A DNA stretch of 64,000 bases from Heterohyrax brucei (lineage: Eukaryota; Chordata; Mammalia; Hyracoidea; Procaviidae), in assembly GCA_028571685.1 (NCBI GenBank), contig CM053162.1:9800001-9864000 (forward strand), in the 5' to 3' direction. Of the stretch, positions 37,010-64,000 are shown in pieces. Within the stretch, counting starts at the first letter, position 1, and each line of letters begins with the position of its first letter. The position numbers and the translations under genes are program-made. The notes beneath the pieces were generated by a model. That model saw only the letters and a list, made by a program, of their open reading frames with translations, was not told where the DNA came from and made no database searches.

Positions 37010-37740
37010 GGTGGTTTGCTTCTTTAAACGATAGATATTGATTGTTGTCTTTGCACCATACAGAAGCTGTTTAGTTTCTCCAGTGTTACACCAATGGGAG
37101 TTGTAGCATAGGTCTAAGAAGGGAGTGAATAAGGGGACTGCTTGATTTGGTCACTAGCCACAACTGTGATCTTCAGGTGCAGCTGACTTACACATAGCTT
37201 CTGTGGCAATATAGATTCTGTCAAGCCCTGTGGTGCTGCTCAGCTTGGCGGCTGGCTTTACCCAGGCTCTCAGGGGTGGCAGGCTATATCTCTTGGCTGA
37301 TAAAGGTGGTGAGCTACTTGTCCTGACAGGCATTATTGCTCAGCTTGAGAATTAGCCTCAGTAGAGCCCTAAGGGGTGGCTGATTCTACCTCTCAGCTGA
37401 CCAAGATGGTGTCTTGCCTGAATCACCTGTTACTGGGAGTCAGCAGAATCTATGGCACAGCTCAGAGAGCAGGACGGGGCACCAGCACCCTTAGTTGCTC
37501 ACCACCTGCGGGTTTGCCAAATGTGACTGACCCAAGTATAGTCTCTCAGTTGCAGGATACGCTGTTTACATAGCTGCTGCGGAGTAGCAAAGCAGCTGGC
37601 CATGACAGATTCACAAGCTCAGCAGGCCCAGTCCTAGCCTCCCAGCTAACAAAGAAGGATCCATACCTACAATCCTCCCAGGCGCTGCGCCAGCAGAAGC
37701 AGTACTCACTGCACCACTGTCTTGCCACTGGCAAGATATT

Positions 37741-38145
37741 TTCCCGTTTCCTGTTGTGCTATCCAATCTCTTGACCCTCCACCTGATCTTGAAACTCTCA
37801 GAATGTCCACGTTACTCCTTTCAATTACTGTTCTAGGCCTTATTGCCCAGAGGGAATTAAAGAAACATGTTTCTAGTTAACTGTCTTGGCCCTGCTTCCC
37901 AGGAATACCATCCTCCTGAGTTTTCTTAAAATTTTTGATCCATCTAAAAACTGTTGTTTTATGTGGTACGGCATTCCCATAAACTTGTTGCAAAGCTTCA
38001 GTAATTTCAGAAGTTCATTTGAGTTTTGTTAAAAATTTTATATTAGCCCTGACCTCAAAATTGTCTTTTTCCATGACATGTGATGTATCCCTCCCCCCTT
38101 TTTTTAGTGTGAAGGTACCCTAATGAGACTGAAAAAATAGAAACT
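37741..38145. other. Unassigned sequence right of L1 'A'
   Basis: May include more L1 5'UTR or older L1. No coding sequence recognised. Confidence 0.3.
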
Positions 38146-38149
38146 CCAC

Positions 38150-38302
38150 TGTCTTTGAGTTGATTTCAACTCATAGCAATCCTATAGGACAGAACAGATG
38201 TGTCCTGTAATATTTTCCAAGGAGCAGTTGGTGGATTCAAACTGCCAATCTTTTGGTTTGCAGCTCTATTGCTTAACCACTGTATTACCAAGGTTCCCAA
38301 AA
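38150..38302 (-). repeat. AfroSINE copy
   Basis: 'gttgatttcaactcatagca' through 'ttaccaaggttccc', reverse orientation. Confidence 0.85.
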
Positions 38303-39004
38303 AGAGACTAAGTGTACTGCCAAGATAACTTGTCTGTAGCCATCCACTGATGGTAGAGATATGTTTAAATGTGTTTTATTTGGAATAAACCTTTGCATGT
38401 ATGAACTGGAGCCCAATAGCAATACTTTTTGACTTGCCCTTATATCTTAAGACCAGCACAACCTTTCATACATACACACCAGCCATACCAAACTTGGTAA
38501 TTCGTTCAATCTCCACCATTTATTTAAAGCTTTGAAAGTTTACTGGTTTTTCCTGGCATCTAATGTTTCTCTAAGTTCAGGTAGACTTCCAGAGATGACA
38601 TCATCAGGCCATCAGGACCCAGTGCACCTTCCAATATCATTCTGGGCATGAGTGGACCACATGAGACAGGCTGGGTGAGTGGCAGGCCCCGAGACTGCAT
38701 TTTGGGTAACTGAGTACATCACCCACCTCACTAGGCCTCTAGGCCACCTGCCAGTTCCAGGTGCCATTTTCTTCAGGACACCAGGATTGTTCCCACCACC
38801 CTTACCAGAACACCTGCTAGAGCTGCCGACCCCAAATCACCTAAGAACCTTTGAAACAACACAGATGTATTTCGCAAGCTTTAAAGTACATGCGATGAGC
38901 CATGACCTCACTAATTACAGATGTGTGGTAGCATCCACATACTGATTTCTAACAGGCTCCCAAGTGATGCTGGCCATGGACTCTGAGTGGCAGGGACTGT
39001 GGCT
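38303..39004. other. Unassigned unique sequence
   Basis: The plus-strand frame 38679-38945 (88 codons) has no recognisable domain. I see no repeat. Confidence 0.4.
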
Positions 39005-39194
39005 AAAATGGTGGCTCTCAAACTTTACAGTACATCATAAACACCTACATGGGTTGTTAAAATATGGGTTGCTGGATCCCACTCGAGATTTTTGACTGAA
39101 AGTCTGTGTAAGGCCTGCAAATCTGTACCCCCAACAAGTTCCTGGGTGCCACTGATTCCCACGGTCCAGACACCTTACTTGGAGAATCACTGCC
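39005..39194. mobile_element. MER5A-like hAT MITE
   Basis: Starts 'atggtggctctcaaacttta' and ends 'ggagaatcactgcc', the near-inverted termini of MER5A-type (hAT-Charlie) elements; about 190 bp, the usual length. Non-autonomous and ancient. Confidence 0.65.
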
Positions 39195-39196
39195 TC

Positions 39197-39729
39197 TGAT
39201 GAGCAAGGTTCTGTATCAACCTGGCTAGGCCATGATTCTCAGTGGTTTGGCAGCTGTATGATGATGTGATCACTTCCATGATGACATCTAATGTCATCAC
39301 CTTCATGATAGGATCTGCTGTGAGCAACCAATCAGTTGAAAGGGAATTTCTTTGAGGGTGTGGTCTGCATCAATTGTACGTGGACTTTCTGGTAATGCTT
39401 GTGGGCTTTTTGCTCAATCTGGATCCTGCAGCTGGCTCCTGATCATCTGATGTCCAGTTCTCGGGAGTTAACAGTTTACCTGCTGTTTTGCTAACTGATC
39501 TTGGGATTTGTCAATTATGCAACTGGTGAGCAAGAGCCCTGCTGTCTGACCTGCCAGTCTTGTGTTTACCAACCCCTGTGGTTACATGAATCAGAAGCCT
39601 CTACCCTGATACAAGCACTTGGGATATTCCAGCCTCTACAAGTGCACAAGCCATTTCCTTGATATAAATCTCTGTATATATTTATGTGCTTTACTAATTC
39701 TGCTTCTCTAGAGAACTCAGCCTAAGACA
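39197..39729 (+). repeat. 5' LTR of the ERVL provirus
   Basis: Begins tgatgagcaagg and ends ctaagaca. Same family as 43957-44720 ('gattctcagtggtttggcag' against 'gactctcagtggcttggcag'). Confidence 0.85.
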
Positions 39730-39731
39730 TC

Positions 39732-39750
39732 TAGTATCAGGAGTAGTTCT
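39732..39750 (+). other. tRNA-Leu-type primer binding site
   Basis: tagtatcaggagtagttct, two bases after the LTR, resembles the complement of the tRNA-Leu 3' end (tggtgtcaggagtgggatt) at most positions. This is what gives ERVL its name. Confidence 0.75.
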
Positions 39751-40503
39751 AGAGAGACAAAATTATAAGGATGAATTTCCTAAATTGGTTCTCAAATCTT
39801 TTTAGTCTTAAAGATGTTAGTGACTCTGCTTTCAGTAGTAAAGAGGGCACTGCTAATCCCTGGTGTAAGGTGGCAAAAGAGGTGAGCTTCTGGGCAATTG
39901 CATGTTTCATACCTTTCTACAATTTTGTCATAATGAGAAGTATAAGGAATTTGGTTATTTGGTCCTACTTTTGCTAGACAAAGAGGTGAAAGAGATGAAC
40001 TCAGGGCTTCAGAGTCACAGCCCAAGCACCACATAAACAATCTCAAAGTTCTATTTGCACCTTGAAAGACATTTCTTGTAACAGAGCTGGTACTGCCAGA
40101 AATCAAGCCTAGAGTCTTATTGTTAGGAGTGGTTGAATACAACACCAACTCAATTCCCAACCTTGAGTGGTATACAAGCCAGCCAAGCCAACAAGGTCTG
40201 ACAATTAAGTTCACAAACGCATCCTAGAAAAAGTGGTATGTACCTTATTGCTGAGTATCACTACAATCGCCTTCAAAATACTCCCCTTGGGAAGCTATGT
40301 GCTGGTGCCAGCACCTAGTCCACCCTTCAAAGAAATTTTGCAACTCTCTTTCTGGAATGGCCATCAAAGCTGTTGTCATCCTACAAGCTCTGAAAATTCA
40401 GTCTATGAATTCATCCTAGAAAAAGTGCTTTGAAGAGTGGACTAGGCATTGGCGTTGGTGCATAGCTTCCCAAGAGGAGTACTTCAAAGATGACCACAGT
40501 GAT

Positions 40504-41286
40504 TGTGGAGGGCGGACCCCCTCCTCTCCCGACGTGAGGATCAAGGAAGATGCCTTCTAAGAGGGGCTTTACAACCCCTTTGGCTTATGAAATTATATTG
40601 GGAAAATCTGGCCAGAAACTTCCAGGGAAAAGAGCTTGGAGGAATGGATTTCAATACAGCATGCCTGAAAGCACCAAGGCCTGCCCAGCCCCACTGACTT
40701 CCCCCAACTGCACTTCCCCCCATGTGAAAAGAATTACCCTTTTTAGAACAGTTTAAGAAAAGCATAAGGTGGGGGATGGTAGGTGTTTACTGTCCCTGCA
40801 GGAGGAGATAAAATAAAGAGCAAAGTAGGAACAAATAGAGATTATAACCTTTAGAACCCTCCTCCTGTACCTTTTAACCTTGAGGTATAAGTAGGGCTGA
40901 TTGAGCTCGGGGCATAACTTTGTTTTCACTGTCAATTACCACCACAACACACCTGCCTCGGGCCATTATCTAGAAAGCCTTGACAATTAACAAGATCACG
41001 AGGTTTTAGTTTCAAGTTAGCTAACAGCTTATGTGGTCAGGGGGCAGGGTAAAAATCACGTCACCTCAAGATCACGAGGTCTCGGTTTCAAATTAGCCAA
41101 TAGATTGTGTGGTCAGTGGGCAGGGTGAAACTCACATCACTTTGACTATAAAAATAAAGAAAGACAGTCCTTTTCGGGCTGCCATTCTCCAAAACTCTTT
41201 CCTGTCTCTCTCAATTCTTTTCCCACCAACGCCTCTCCCTCCCTCTGTGCAGAACCCCGAAAAGATGCCGGAGCTGGCTCCCAGCA
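40504..41286 (+). mobile_element. Solo LTR with 6-bp target duplication
   Basis: 783 bp, begins TGTGGAGGGC and ends GGCTCCCAGCA, flanked by a perfect agtgat at 40498-40503 and 41287-41292. A 6-bp duplication with TG..CA ends is typical of class II (ERVK-like) and some class I integrations. It contains a TATAAAA box at about 41147-41153, a C/T-rich leader and an imperfect tandem duplication of about 76 bp. No internal retroviral sequence remains. Confidence 0.88.
40991..41143 (+). promoter_or_regulatory. Tandem ~76-bp U3 block just before the LTR TATA box
   Basis: Unit 1 starts caagatcacgaggttttagt (40991) and unit 2 caagatcacgaggtctcggt (41067). Each continues with 'ggtcag.gggcagggt' and ends in 'atcac'. 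Duplicated blocks directly upstream of a TATA box are the usual form of retroviral enhancers. Confidence 0.75.
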
Positions 41287-41776
41287 AGTGATGTTTAGCA
41301 GTGAGGTATCTAGCACTTCTTCTAGGTTGAGTCTGTGAACTTAACTGTCAGGCCTCATGTGAAATTAAAGTGAGGGCCTGGAATGAGAAGGGAACCTAAA
41401 ACTTGAGATGGGAATATATGGGCAGATAATGAGGGAGCTGGGGACATTGAGCCCCTGGGTTCCATTGACTCACTCTTGCCAAAAGAACCAGCCCTCTCCC
41501 ATTTGAAAAGATTACTCTGTCTTTGTTTCCTAAGCTATCCTAGTAAAATTGTCAGTCACTCTGTCCTGAGGCAGATGCCTTACAAGCCAATGCCGAGTTT
41601 TATAAAATCACAGCCTCATCACCAATTTTGCCTTCTAGCCTCAAAAGATGAAATACAAAGTGTGGCCAAGAGAAGGTACACTATACTCCAAAAGAACTAC
41701 TTGAATCTTCTAATGCATACAAATGGAAATCTGGAAATGTGTGGAAATGGTTATTAAGAGTGTGGGATAACAGTGC

Positions 41777-43750
41777 TTGAACTGTCAGTGGCAGGTAGAG
41801 ATGCCACTTTGGAGTCTTTGGCAGACCCCTGTTGGTGAATCACAGAGCAGACCCTTAAGATTCTGGAGCAAAGCCCTGTCATCCTCTGCAGAGAACTACT
41901 TTCTTTTTGAGAAACAGCTTTTGGCTTGTTACTGGGTTTTAGTAGAGACTGAATGCCTAACCACAGGCCACCGAATTACCATGCAGCCTGAGCTGCCCAT
42001 CAAAAACTAGCTGTTGTCTGACCCACAGAGTCATAAAGATGGATGTGCACAGGAGCACTCCATCATTAGATGAAAGTGGTATATACAAAACTGGACCTGA
42101 AGAAGATGTGAAGGCACAAGCAAGTTGCCTGAGAAAGTAGCGTGAATGTCCTTGGTCTTCACTCCTATTACATTACCTTCCATCTCTCCGTCGGTACCTA
42201 TGGCCTCATTGGGGAACTACATTTAATCAATTGACTGAGGAAGAGAAAATGTTGGCCTTGTTTATAGATGTTCTGTGCAACATGCAAGCACCACTCAAAA
42301 GTGCATTCGCCTTCCCTGCATGCAATGCTTCTGCCCAAACTACCATCTGTGGACTTACAGAATGCCTTAACTTCCATCATATTATCCCATACAGCATCAT
42401 CTCAGATCAAGAAACTCACTTCACAGTAAATGAAGTGTGGCAATGAGCTCATGTGTTTTAGTCATCTAATGCTACTTTAACAGAAATGCTGCAAGTGGAT
42501 GGCTTTAAAGAGAGACTTTTTCACAGTCCAGGAGGCTTAAAGTCCAAATTCAGGGTGTCATCTGCAGGAGACGGCTTTCTCTGCTGGCTCTGAAGGAAGA
42601 TTCTTGTCACCAATTTTCCCCCAGACTGGGGAGCTTCTGATGTGCAGGCATCCCAGGTCCTTTCCAAAGGATGTGCTCAGCTCCTGGCACTGTTCCTTGG
42701 TGGTACGAGGTCCCCAACTCTCTACTTGCTTCCTTTTCCTTTATATCTCAAAAGTTTGCCTCAAGGCACAATATAATCACACACCTTGAGTCCTGTCCGC
42801 CACAACACAACTGCTGCCCATCCTTCCTCATTAACATCATAAAGGCCGGATTTACTACATAAAGGAATATTACACAATACCAGGAATCACGGCCTAGCCA
42901 AATTACCACATATATTTTGGGGGGGACACAATTCAATCCATGACAGCATGTTCATGAAATTCACTGGTCTCATTAGGTTCCCCATGACCCTGAAGCAGCT
43001 GGCTTCATAGAATAATGGAATGGTCTTTTAAAGATACAATTATGGCACCAGCTAGATGGCAACACATTGCAGGGCTGGGGCAATATTTTCCAGAAGGGTA
43101 TGTGTATGCTCTAAACCAGCATCCAATACATGATGCTGTTTCCCTCATGGCCAGGGCTTTTGGGTTCAGGAATGAAGCACAGGGAATGGGGGTGGCACCA
43201 CTAGCTATTACCCTTAGTGACTCATTCGAAAAATTTTTGCTTCCTGTCCCTGCAACCCAATGCTCTGCAGGTCTAGAGATACTGCTTCCAAACAGGGGAA
43301 TACTCCCACAGGGAGACAACACTGATTCCATTGAACTGGAACTTAAGAATGCCTCCAGGCCACTTCAGGCTCCTCATGCCTCTGGATCCACAGGCATAGA
43401 AGGGAGTTACCATATAGACTGGTGTGACTGAGCCTGATTATCAAGGGGAAATCTGACTGATACTACATAATGGAGGTAAAGAAGAGTACGTCTGGAATGC
43501 AGGAGATCCTTTAGAACTAACATGTCCTGTGATGCTAGCCAATGGCGAACTACAGCAACCCAATTCCAACACAACGAATATTGGCTCAGGCCCTTCAGGA
43601 GTGAAGGTTTGGGTCGCCTCACCAGACAAACAACCATGACCACCTGAGGTGTTTGCTGAAAGCCAAGGGAATGCGGAATGGGTAGTGGAAGAAGGTAGTT
43701 CTAAATATCATTTACAACAATGTGACCAATTGCTGAAACAAGAACAGTAA
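41777..43750 (+). pseudogene. ERVL pol remnants: RNase H, integrase, dUTPase
   Basis: Frames in order: an RNase H segment (RFWSKALSSSAENY, LLACYWVLVETECL); an integrase core with TICGLTECLNF and ISDQETHFTV, whose SDQ.THF carries a catalytic Asp; then, after a MaLR LTR at 42454-42945, the integrase C terminus (YALNQHPIHDAVSLM); and dUTPase (FLLPVPATQCSAGLEIL, later EPDYQGEI and LHNGGKEEYVW). Stops and frameshifts separate them. Confidence 0.85.
42454..42945 (-). repeat. MaLR-type solo LTR inside ERVL integrase
   Basis: 'tgttttagtcatctaatgct' to 'cacaattcaatccatgaca'; the flanks tcatg and gcatg fit a 5-bp duplication with one change. The ERVL reading frame resumes on the other side. Confidence 0.85.
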
Positions 43751-44439
43751 TCATTATATTCCTGCCTTGTATATATGCATCCAATTTTTGTTTCCTTCAC
43801 TTATGAAATATAAGATGCAAACAGGGCTAGTGCGTATTTTGCTGTATGTTTATTGTTTCATGTTAGGCACAAGTATGACATAATTGTCTTTATCAGAGAT
43901 TGTATGTGGTTTAAGGAAATGTGTACTGATGTCAGGCTGACAGGGAAGGGGTAGGCTGTGTTCATTAACGTCTGTCAGCTTGGCTTGGGCCATGACTCTC
44001 AGTGGCTTGGCAGTTATGATGTAGTTTGGAAGCTGTATGATGATGTGATCTTGTCTAATTATGACACTTGATATAATGTGGTCACCTCCATGATGGGATT
44101 TGCTATGAGCAGTCAACCAGTTGAAAGGGAGTTTCCTTAGGGGTATGGCCTACGTCAGCTGTAAGTGGGCTTTTTTGCTCACTGCAGATCCTGCAGCTGG
44201 CTCCTGGTTCTTGGGATTTGGGCTAGCAGTTCACCTGGAGTCTTGTCTGCTGATCTTGGAATTCATTCATCTTCACATTCTATGAACAAGAGCCCTGTTG
44301 TCTGAACTGCTGACCTGGGGTTCACCAGTCTCTGCAGTTACATGAATCAGGAAAAGCCTCTATCCTGACCCTCCAATGTGGGACATTCTAACCTCTACAA
44401 GCATGGGATATAAATACATCACTATATGTCTGGAATCCT

Positions 44440-44573
44440 GGAGGCATAAATCATTGAAGAGTTTGGTCAGCAGTTAGAATCCACCAGTTGCTCCTTGGAA
44501 ACCCTATGGAGCAGTTCTACTCTATCCTATAGGGTGGCTGTGAGTCAGAATTGACTCAATGGCAAGGCTTTTT
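44440..44573 (+). repeat. AfroSINE in the ERVL 3' LTR
   Basis: 'ctccttggaaaccctatgga' and 'gagtcagaattgactcaatg', followed by an AT-rich microsatellite seeded at its tail. Confidence 0.85.
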
Positions 44574-44579
44574 GGCATG

Positions 44580-44680
44580 TGTCTGTATACATAGATATAC
44601 ATACATATATATAAACATACATATAAACATATATATAAACATTACATACATATATATAAACATATATATATGTTTATAGA
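44580..44680. repeat. ATACAT/ATATAA microsatellite
   Basis: Repeated 'atacatatatataaac' units following the SINE tail. Confidence 0.85.
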
Positions 44681-44720
44681 CTTGACTGCTTTTGCTTCTC
44701 TAGAGAACCCAGGCTAAGAT

Positions 44721-46109
44721 GCTGCCATAAATGATGCCTAATATCCATCCCTGATCTACTACTCCTGGAGTAGGTGGGTGCAGAGGCCCTGGAGGACAAG
44801 GTTTCTGTATTTTAACAAGCTCCCCAGGTGGGGCACAATGAGTCTGATCTGCCACACCAGCTTCAGACACTGTTGTGGAGGGGTTTCAGGCTTTCAGGAG
44901 AAACGTTCTTACTAAAGCGAACGTCTTTTAAGGCCCAGCTTGTCTGTCTCACCTGGAGTGGGAATGCTGGCCCAAAGCAATAGTGGCATGCTGGCGTGGG
45001 CACAGACTGGTTTAGCCTCCCTGAGCCACACTGAGGGCAGCCACAGCCATGACTAGGGAGGCCCTGGCTGATTTAGTAACCAGACCCCACCCACGTCACA
45101 TGGTACTTCTCCATTTAATGCACCCTCTTGCTTAGCACTGACAGTGGGACACTCTGTCAGAACAATGGGGGGCGCACGTCAGGAACATAAAGGAGTAGCA
45201 TTTACAACCGCACAGGAGCCTTTCAACATCATCTGTATGCTTCCTTGCTAAGAACAGATTTTCTGTCTCTTTGCTCATCTCAGACCCCAAAGGCAATGGG
45301 AAAATCCAACATAGATGCCTGCACAGCTGTTAAGACAGCACTTCTTCTTCAAAGGGTAAAACATTCCAGCTAAAGTAAGAGGCAGTGGAAACCTAACCTC
45401 CTCCAAGAAGTCTCCCCAGACTGTGCCAAGTAGATTGCATCTGTCTTCCCTTTTTATTCCCTAACTCATGGAGGGCAAAGACAACAGTCAGTCAGCAAAT
45501 ATGTCTTTGCGTCTCCTGTGAGCTTGCACCAGACCCTGAGATACAGTGACAAGCAAGTTGAGGACAGTGCTGGCCTGCCACTATAACAAGGACAGACGGT
45601 TTTCTCTTCCTGTGTCCTGACACCCAGCTGTTATTACAAGGCTTGGCATACACAACATTCCATGTCATCCACAAGGCCACTTCAAAGCCCCAGATGACAG
45701 CTCCTAATCCCTTCCCAACTCCTTGACATTGTCGCCCTGAGCCACCCGAAATAAAGAGAGAATCCATGCACACCCACTGGTCCACACATATATGCTGTTC
45801 ATGTCACCACCTCTCCTTTAACAGAAAGCCAGGCTCCCACTCAGCTTTGTGAGCAAACTTCTTCACCCTTCTGGGCCACACTCAGGCCTGGGTGACTGCT
45901 GTACCCCTTCCCCTCCATGAGCCTCTCTTGTCAAGACATGTCTCAGATGCCATGCATAAGAGCAGACACGGCACTGGCTGGCCTGAAGAATGGGCACTGT
46001 GGCCACCCACACTCAGCCTGACTCCCAAGTCTGTGCTTCGGGAAATTTAATCCAGGTTCTTGAAACTGGGGTGGGAGGCAGAGCCTACTGACTCCAATAG
46101 GATGAAAAA
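44721..46109. other. Intergenic sequence downstream of ST14
   Basis: A MER5A-like scrap ('attttaacaagctccccagg') lies near 44805-44830. The remainder looks unique with no exon recognised. Confidence 0.5.
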
Positions 46110-46130
46110 AATTAACCTAGAAAGAATCAT

Positions 46131-46136
46131 TTTACT
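46131..46136 (-). terminator. Candidate variant poly(A) signal AGTAAA of ST14
   Basis: On the minus strand this reads AGTAAA, a recognised single-base variant of AATAAA, about 500 nt after the stop codon and preceded by a GT-rich run. No better hexamer lies nearby. Confidence 0.45.
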
Positions 46137-46465
46137 CATACACACAAAGGCACACACAGGACCCACCCCAAGAATTTATAAAGTCATTTAAATCAGTGCC
46201 ATCCATTTTCCGGGGCTCTCTGGTCTGAGTCTTCTGAAAAGTATGGCCTTGGACCCCACGGCCCAGAGCCTGCAGCCCTCCAGCCAGCCCCTTGAAAGAG
46301 GCTGCAGAGGCAAAGTTACAACTGTTCCTCAGAGACAAGAGGCAGCGGATCTCCAGTGCAGTGCACAGCCGGCTAGAGGTCATGTTTTGCAACCATTGCC
46401 TAGTGTTCCTTCTCTCACCCCACGGTCCCCCTTGGAGGCTTAGAGAGGCAGAAACCCTCTGGAAA

Positions 46466-46525
46466 GTTCACCACCTGAGGGTTCACCATCTAGGGGTTCC
46501 CCATCTGGAGGTTCATGGCCTGAGT
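46466..46525. repeat. 15-bp minisatellite, four units, in the ST14 3'UTR
   Basis: Four head-to-tail imperfect units are visible: gttcaccacctgagg, gttcaccatctaggg, gttccccatctggag and gttcatggcctgagt. The block lies in transcribed, non-coding sequence of ST14. Confidence 0.8.
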
Positions 46526-46634
46526 CCTTAGGATTTGGTTCACAGCCTAAGCTCTGCAGGGCCCAAAGGGGACACATGTTGGCCACTTTCCTCTGTCTGC
46601 AGGCCTGCTTGCATGGTGGTTCCCTGATTCGCTG

Positions 46635-63648
<17,014 letters not shown>

Positions 63649-64000
63649 CTGTGGGCACAAGGCAGGCTTGACATCCAGGGCCCCCCTGTCCTTGCCTCTC
63701 ACAGCTGGCTGTGCACCCTGCTCCCTCAACCAACGGCACAGACACACTCAGGACAGAGACAGCCCTTCCCACTTGGCCCCCACAGAGGAAGCTGGAATTG
63801 GTGCCTCAGGGACAGAGTGTCCCAGGCCCAAAAGTATGTCCTCCGGATAAAGAACCCACTTGGCACCTACAGCCACACAGACAGTGCTGATGGGGTGGCT
63901 GCGGACTCCCTGGCTGACAAGACCAGTCTCTGGTGACCAAAACCCCAGCAAAGAGGCCAGCTTGGGTGAGCTCAGCTACTGCTACTGTGTCCACACCTGC
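63649..64000 (-). other. ST14 intron 11, cut by window edge
   Basis: No CUB-domain coding sequence was found in any minus-strand frame up to the end, so the second CUB exon must lie outside the window. Confidence 0.75.

Larger units (their letters stand above)
23490..37740 (-). mobile_element. L1 'A': near full-length LINE-1, split by later insertions
   Basis: Minus strand: 3'UTR about 23490-24540, ORF2 about 24540-28363, inter-ORF region and ORF1 from about 28400 to 29098. It is then interrupted by L1 'B' (29100-36266), continues at 36267-36300, is interrupted again (36301-36655), and ends with the ORF1 start (codon 1 at 37009) and a 5'UTR to about 37740. The pieces join in L1 order across the insertions. 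The own-sequence total is about 6.8 kb, i.e. essentially full length. Confidence 0.85.
40192..41357 (+). mobile_element. Mariner-type element in ERVL gag, split by an LTR
   Basis: The left terminus 'ggtctgacaattaagttcac' (from 40195) and the right terminus (minus strand 'aggcctgacagttaagttca') match the copy at 19914-20470. Its own sequence is about 380 bp; the transposase core is deleted and only the ends and a short middle remain. Interrupted by the LTR at 40504-41286. Confidence 0.8.
39197..44720 (+). mobile_element. ERVL provirus with nested insertions
   Basis: 5' LTR 39197-39729, primer site 39732-39750, gag remnant about 39770-40190 continuing after the mariner at about 41358-41470, RNase H about 41777-42060, integrase about 42230-42453 and 42951-43200, dUTPase about 43200-43740, purine-rich tract near 43944-43955, and 3' LTR 43957-44720. 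Reverse transcriptase and part of integrase are deleted. The arrangement with dUTPase after integrase and the Leu-type primer site are diagnostic of ERVL. Non-functional. Confidence 0.88.
43957..44720 (+). repeat. 3' LTR of the ERVL provirus, with SINE and microsatellite
   Basis: Starts 'tgtgttcattaacgtctgtc' after a purine tract and ends near 'cccaggctaagat'. An AfroSINE at about 44440-44573 and an (ATACAT)n-like stretch at 44580-44680 are inserted near its end. Confidence 0.8.
46110..46634 (-). other. ST14: ST14 3'UTR (approximate end)
   Basis: Sequence after the stop codon. Its distal end, near 46130-46160, resembles the human ST14 mRNA end as I recall it: a GTGTGT-rich stretch followed by 'gagtaaaatg' and then A/T-rich sequence. 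A canonical AATAAA is not seen near the expected end; AGTAAA (reverse complement of 46131-46136) is the best polyadenylation signal candidate. The 3' limit is inferred, so allow an error of a few tens of bases. Confidence 0.65.

Noticed and set aside
44580..44680. Regularly spaced ATACAT blocks as a possible array of functional units
   Set aside because: Simple microsatellite grown from a SINE tail; no distinct spacers as in a CRISPR array.
63649..64000. Search for the CUB2 exon of ST14 at the right edge
   Set aside because: None of the minus-strand frames shows CUB residues; intronic.

Overview
This is vertebrate nuclear DNA and almost certainly mammalian. The only host protein-coding gene I can recognise is the 3' half of ST14 (matriptase, a type II transmembrane serine protease). 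It lies on the minus strand between about 46.1 kb and the right edge, and its exons for LDL-receptor class A repeats 1-4 and the trypsin-like protease domain are readable base by base. The species group is suggested by the repeats. There are many tRNA-headed AfroSINE copies (core resembling 'gagtcggaatcgactcgacggc'), RTE/BovB-type LINE pieces that share their 3' end with AfroSINE, and a characteristic L1 3'UTR family. Together these point to a paenungulate afrotherian, most likely an elephant. This is inference from recalled repeat families, not a database search.

Layout. 0-3 kb: mostly unique sequence with a CpG island (about 2.1-2.86 kb) that ends in a strong CTCF-like motif, with no gene assigned. 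3-23 kb: dispersed repeats, namely old L1 ORF2, RTE LINEs, a gutted gammaretrovirus-like ERV, MaLR-type LTRs, AfroSINEs, two mariner remnants, and a direct duplication of about 300 bp. 23.5-37.7 kb: an almost full-length minus-strand L1 split by a second full-length L1 plus two small 5'-truncated L1 insertions. 39.2-44.7 kb: an ERVL provirus (two LTRs, tRNA-Leu-type primer site, gag, RNase H, integrase and dUTPase remnants). It was invaded by a mariner copy, which was itself invaded by a solo LTR with a perfect 6-bp target duplication; a MaLR-type LTR sits in the integrase region.

46.1-64 kb: ST14 in antisense orientation. The eight exons seen (numbered 12-19 after the human gene) are all bounded by GT/AG, are in phase, and give 403 codons plus stop. 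Intron 16 (13 kb) separates the catalytic His exon from the catalytic Asp exon and is filled with plus-strand L1 3' ends, i.e. antisense to ST14. The zymogen cleavage site reads RRSR|VVGG, unlike the human RQAR|VVGG.

In human, ZBTB44 lies convergently downstream of ST14. I could not recognise any of its coding exons here, so the long interval left of ST14 is best read as an intergenic region swollen by transposons. No operon, CRISPR array or other prokaryote-type system is present, and I found no convincing wholly new biological system. The most notable items are the ST14 activation-site variant, the orphan CpG island with its CTCF motif, an LTR with a duplicated enhancer-like block, and the readable insertion order of the nested elements.
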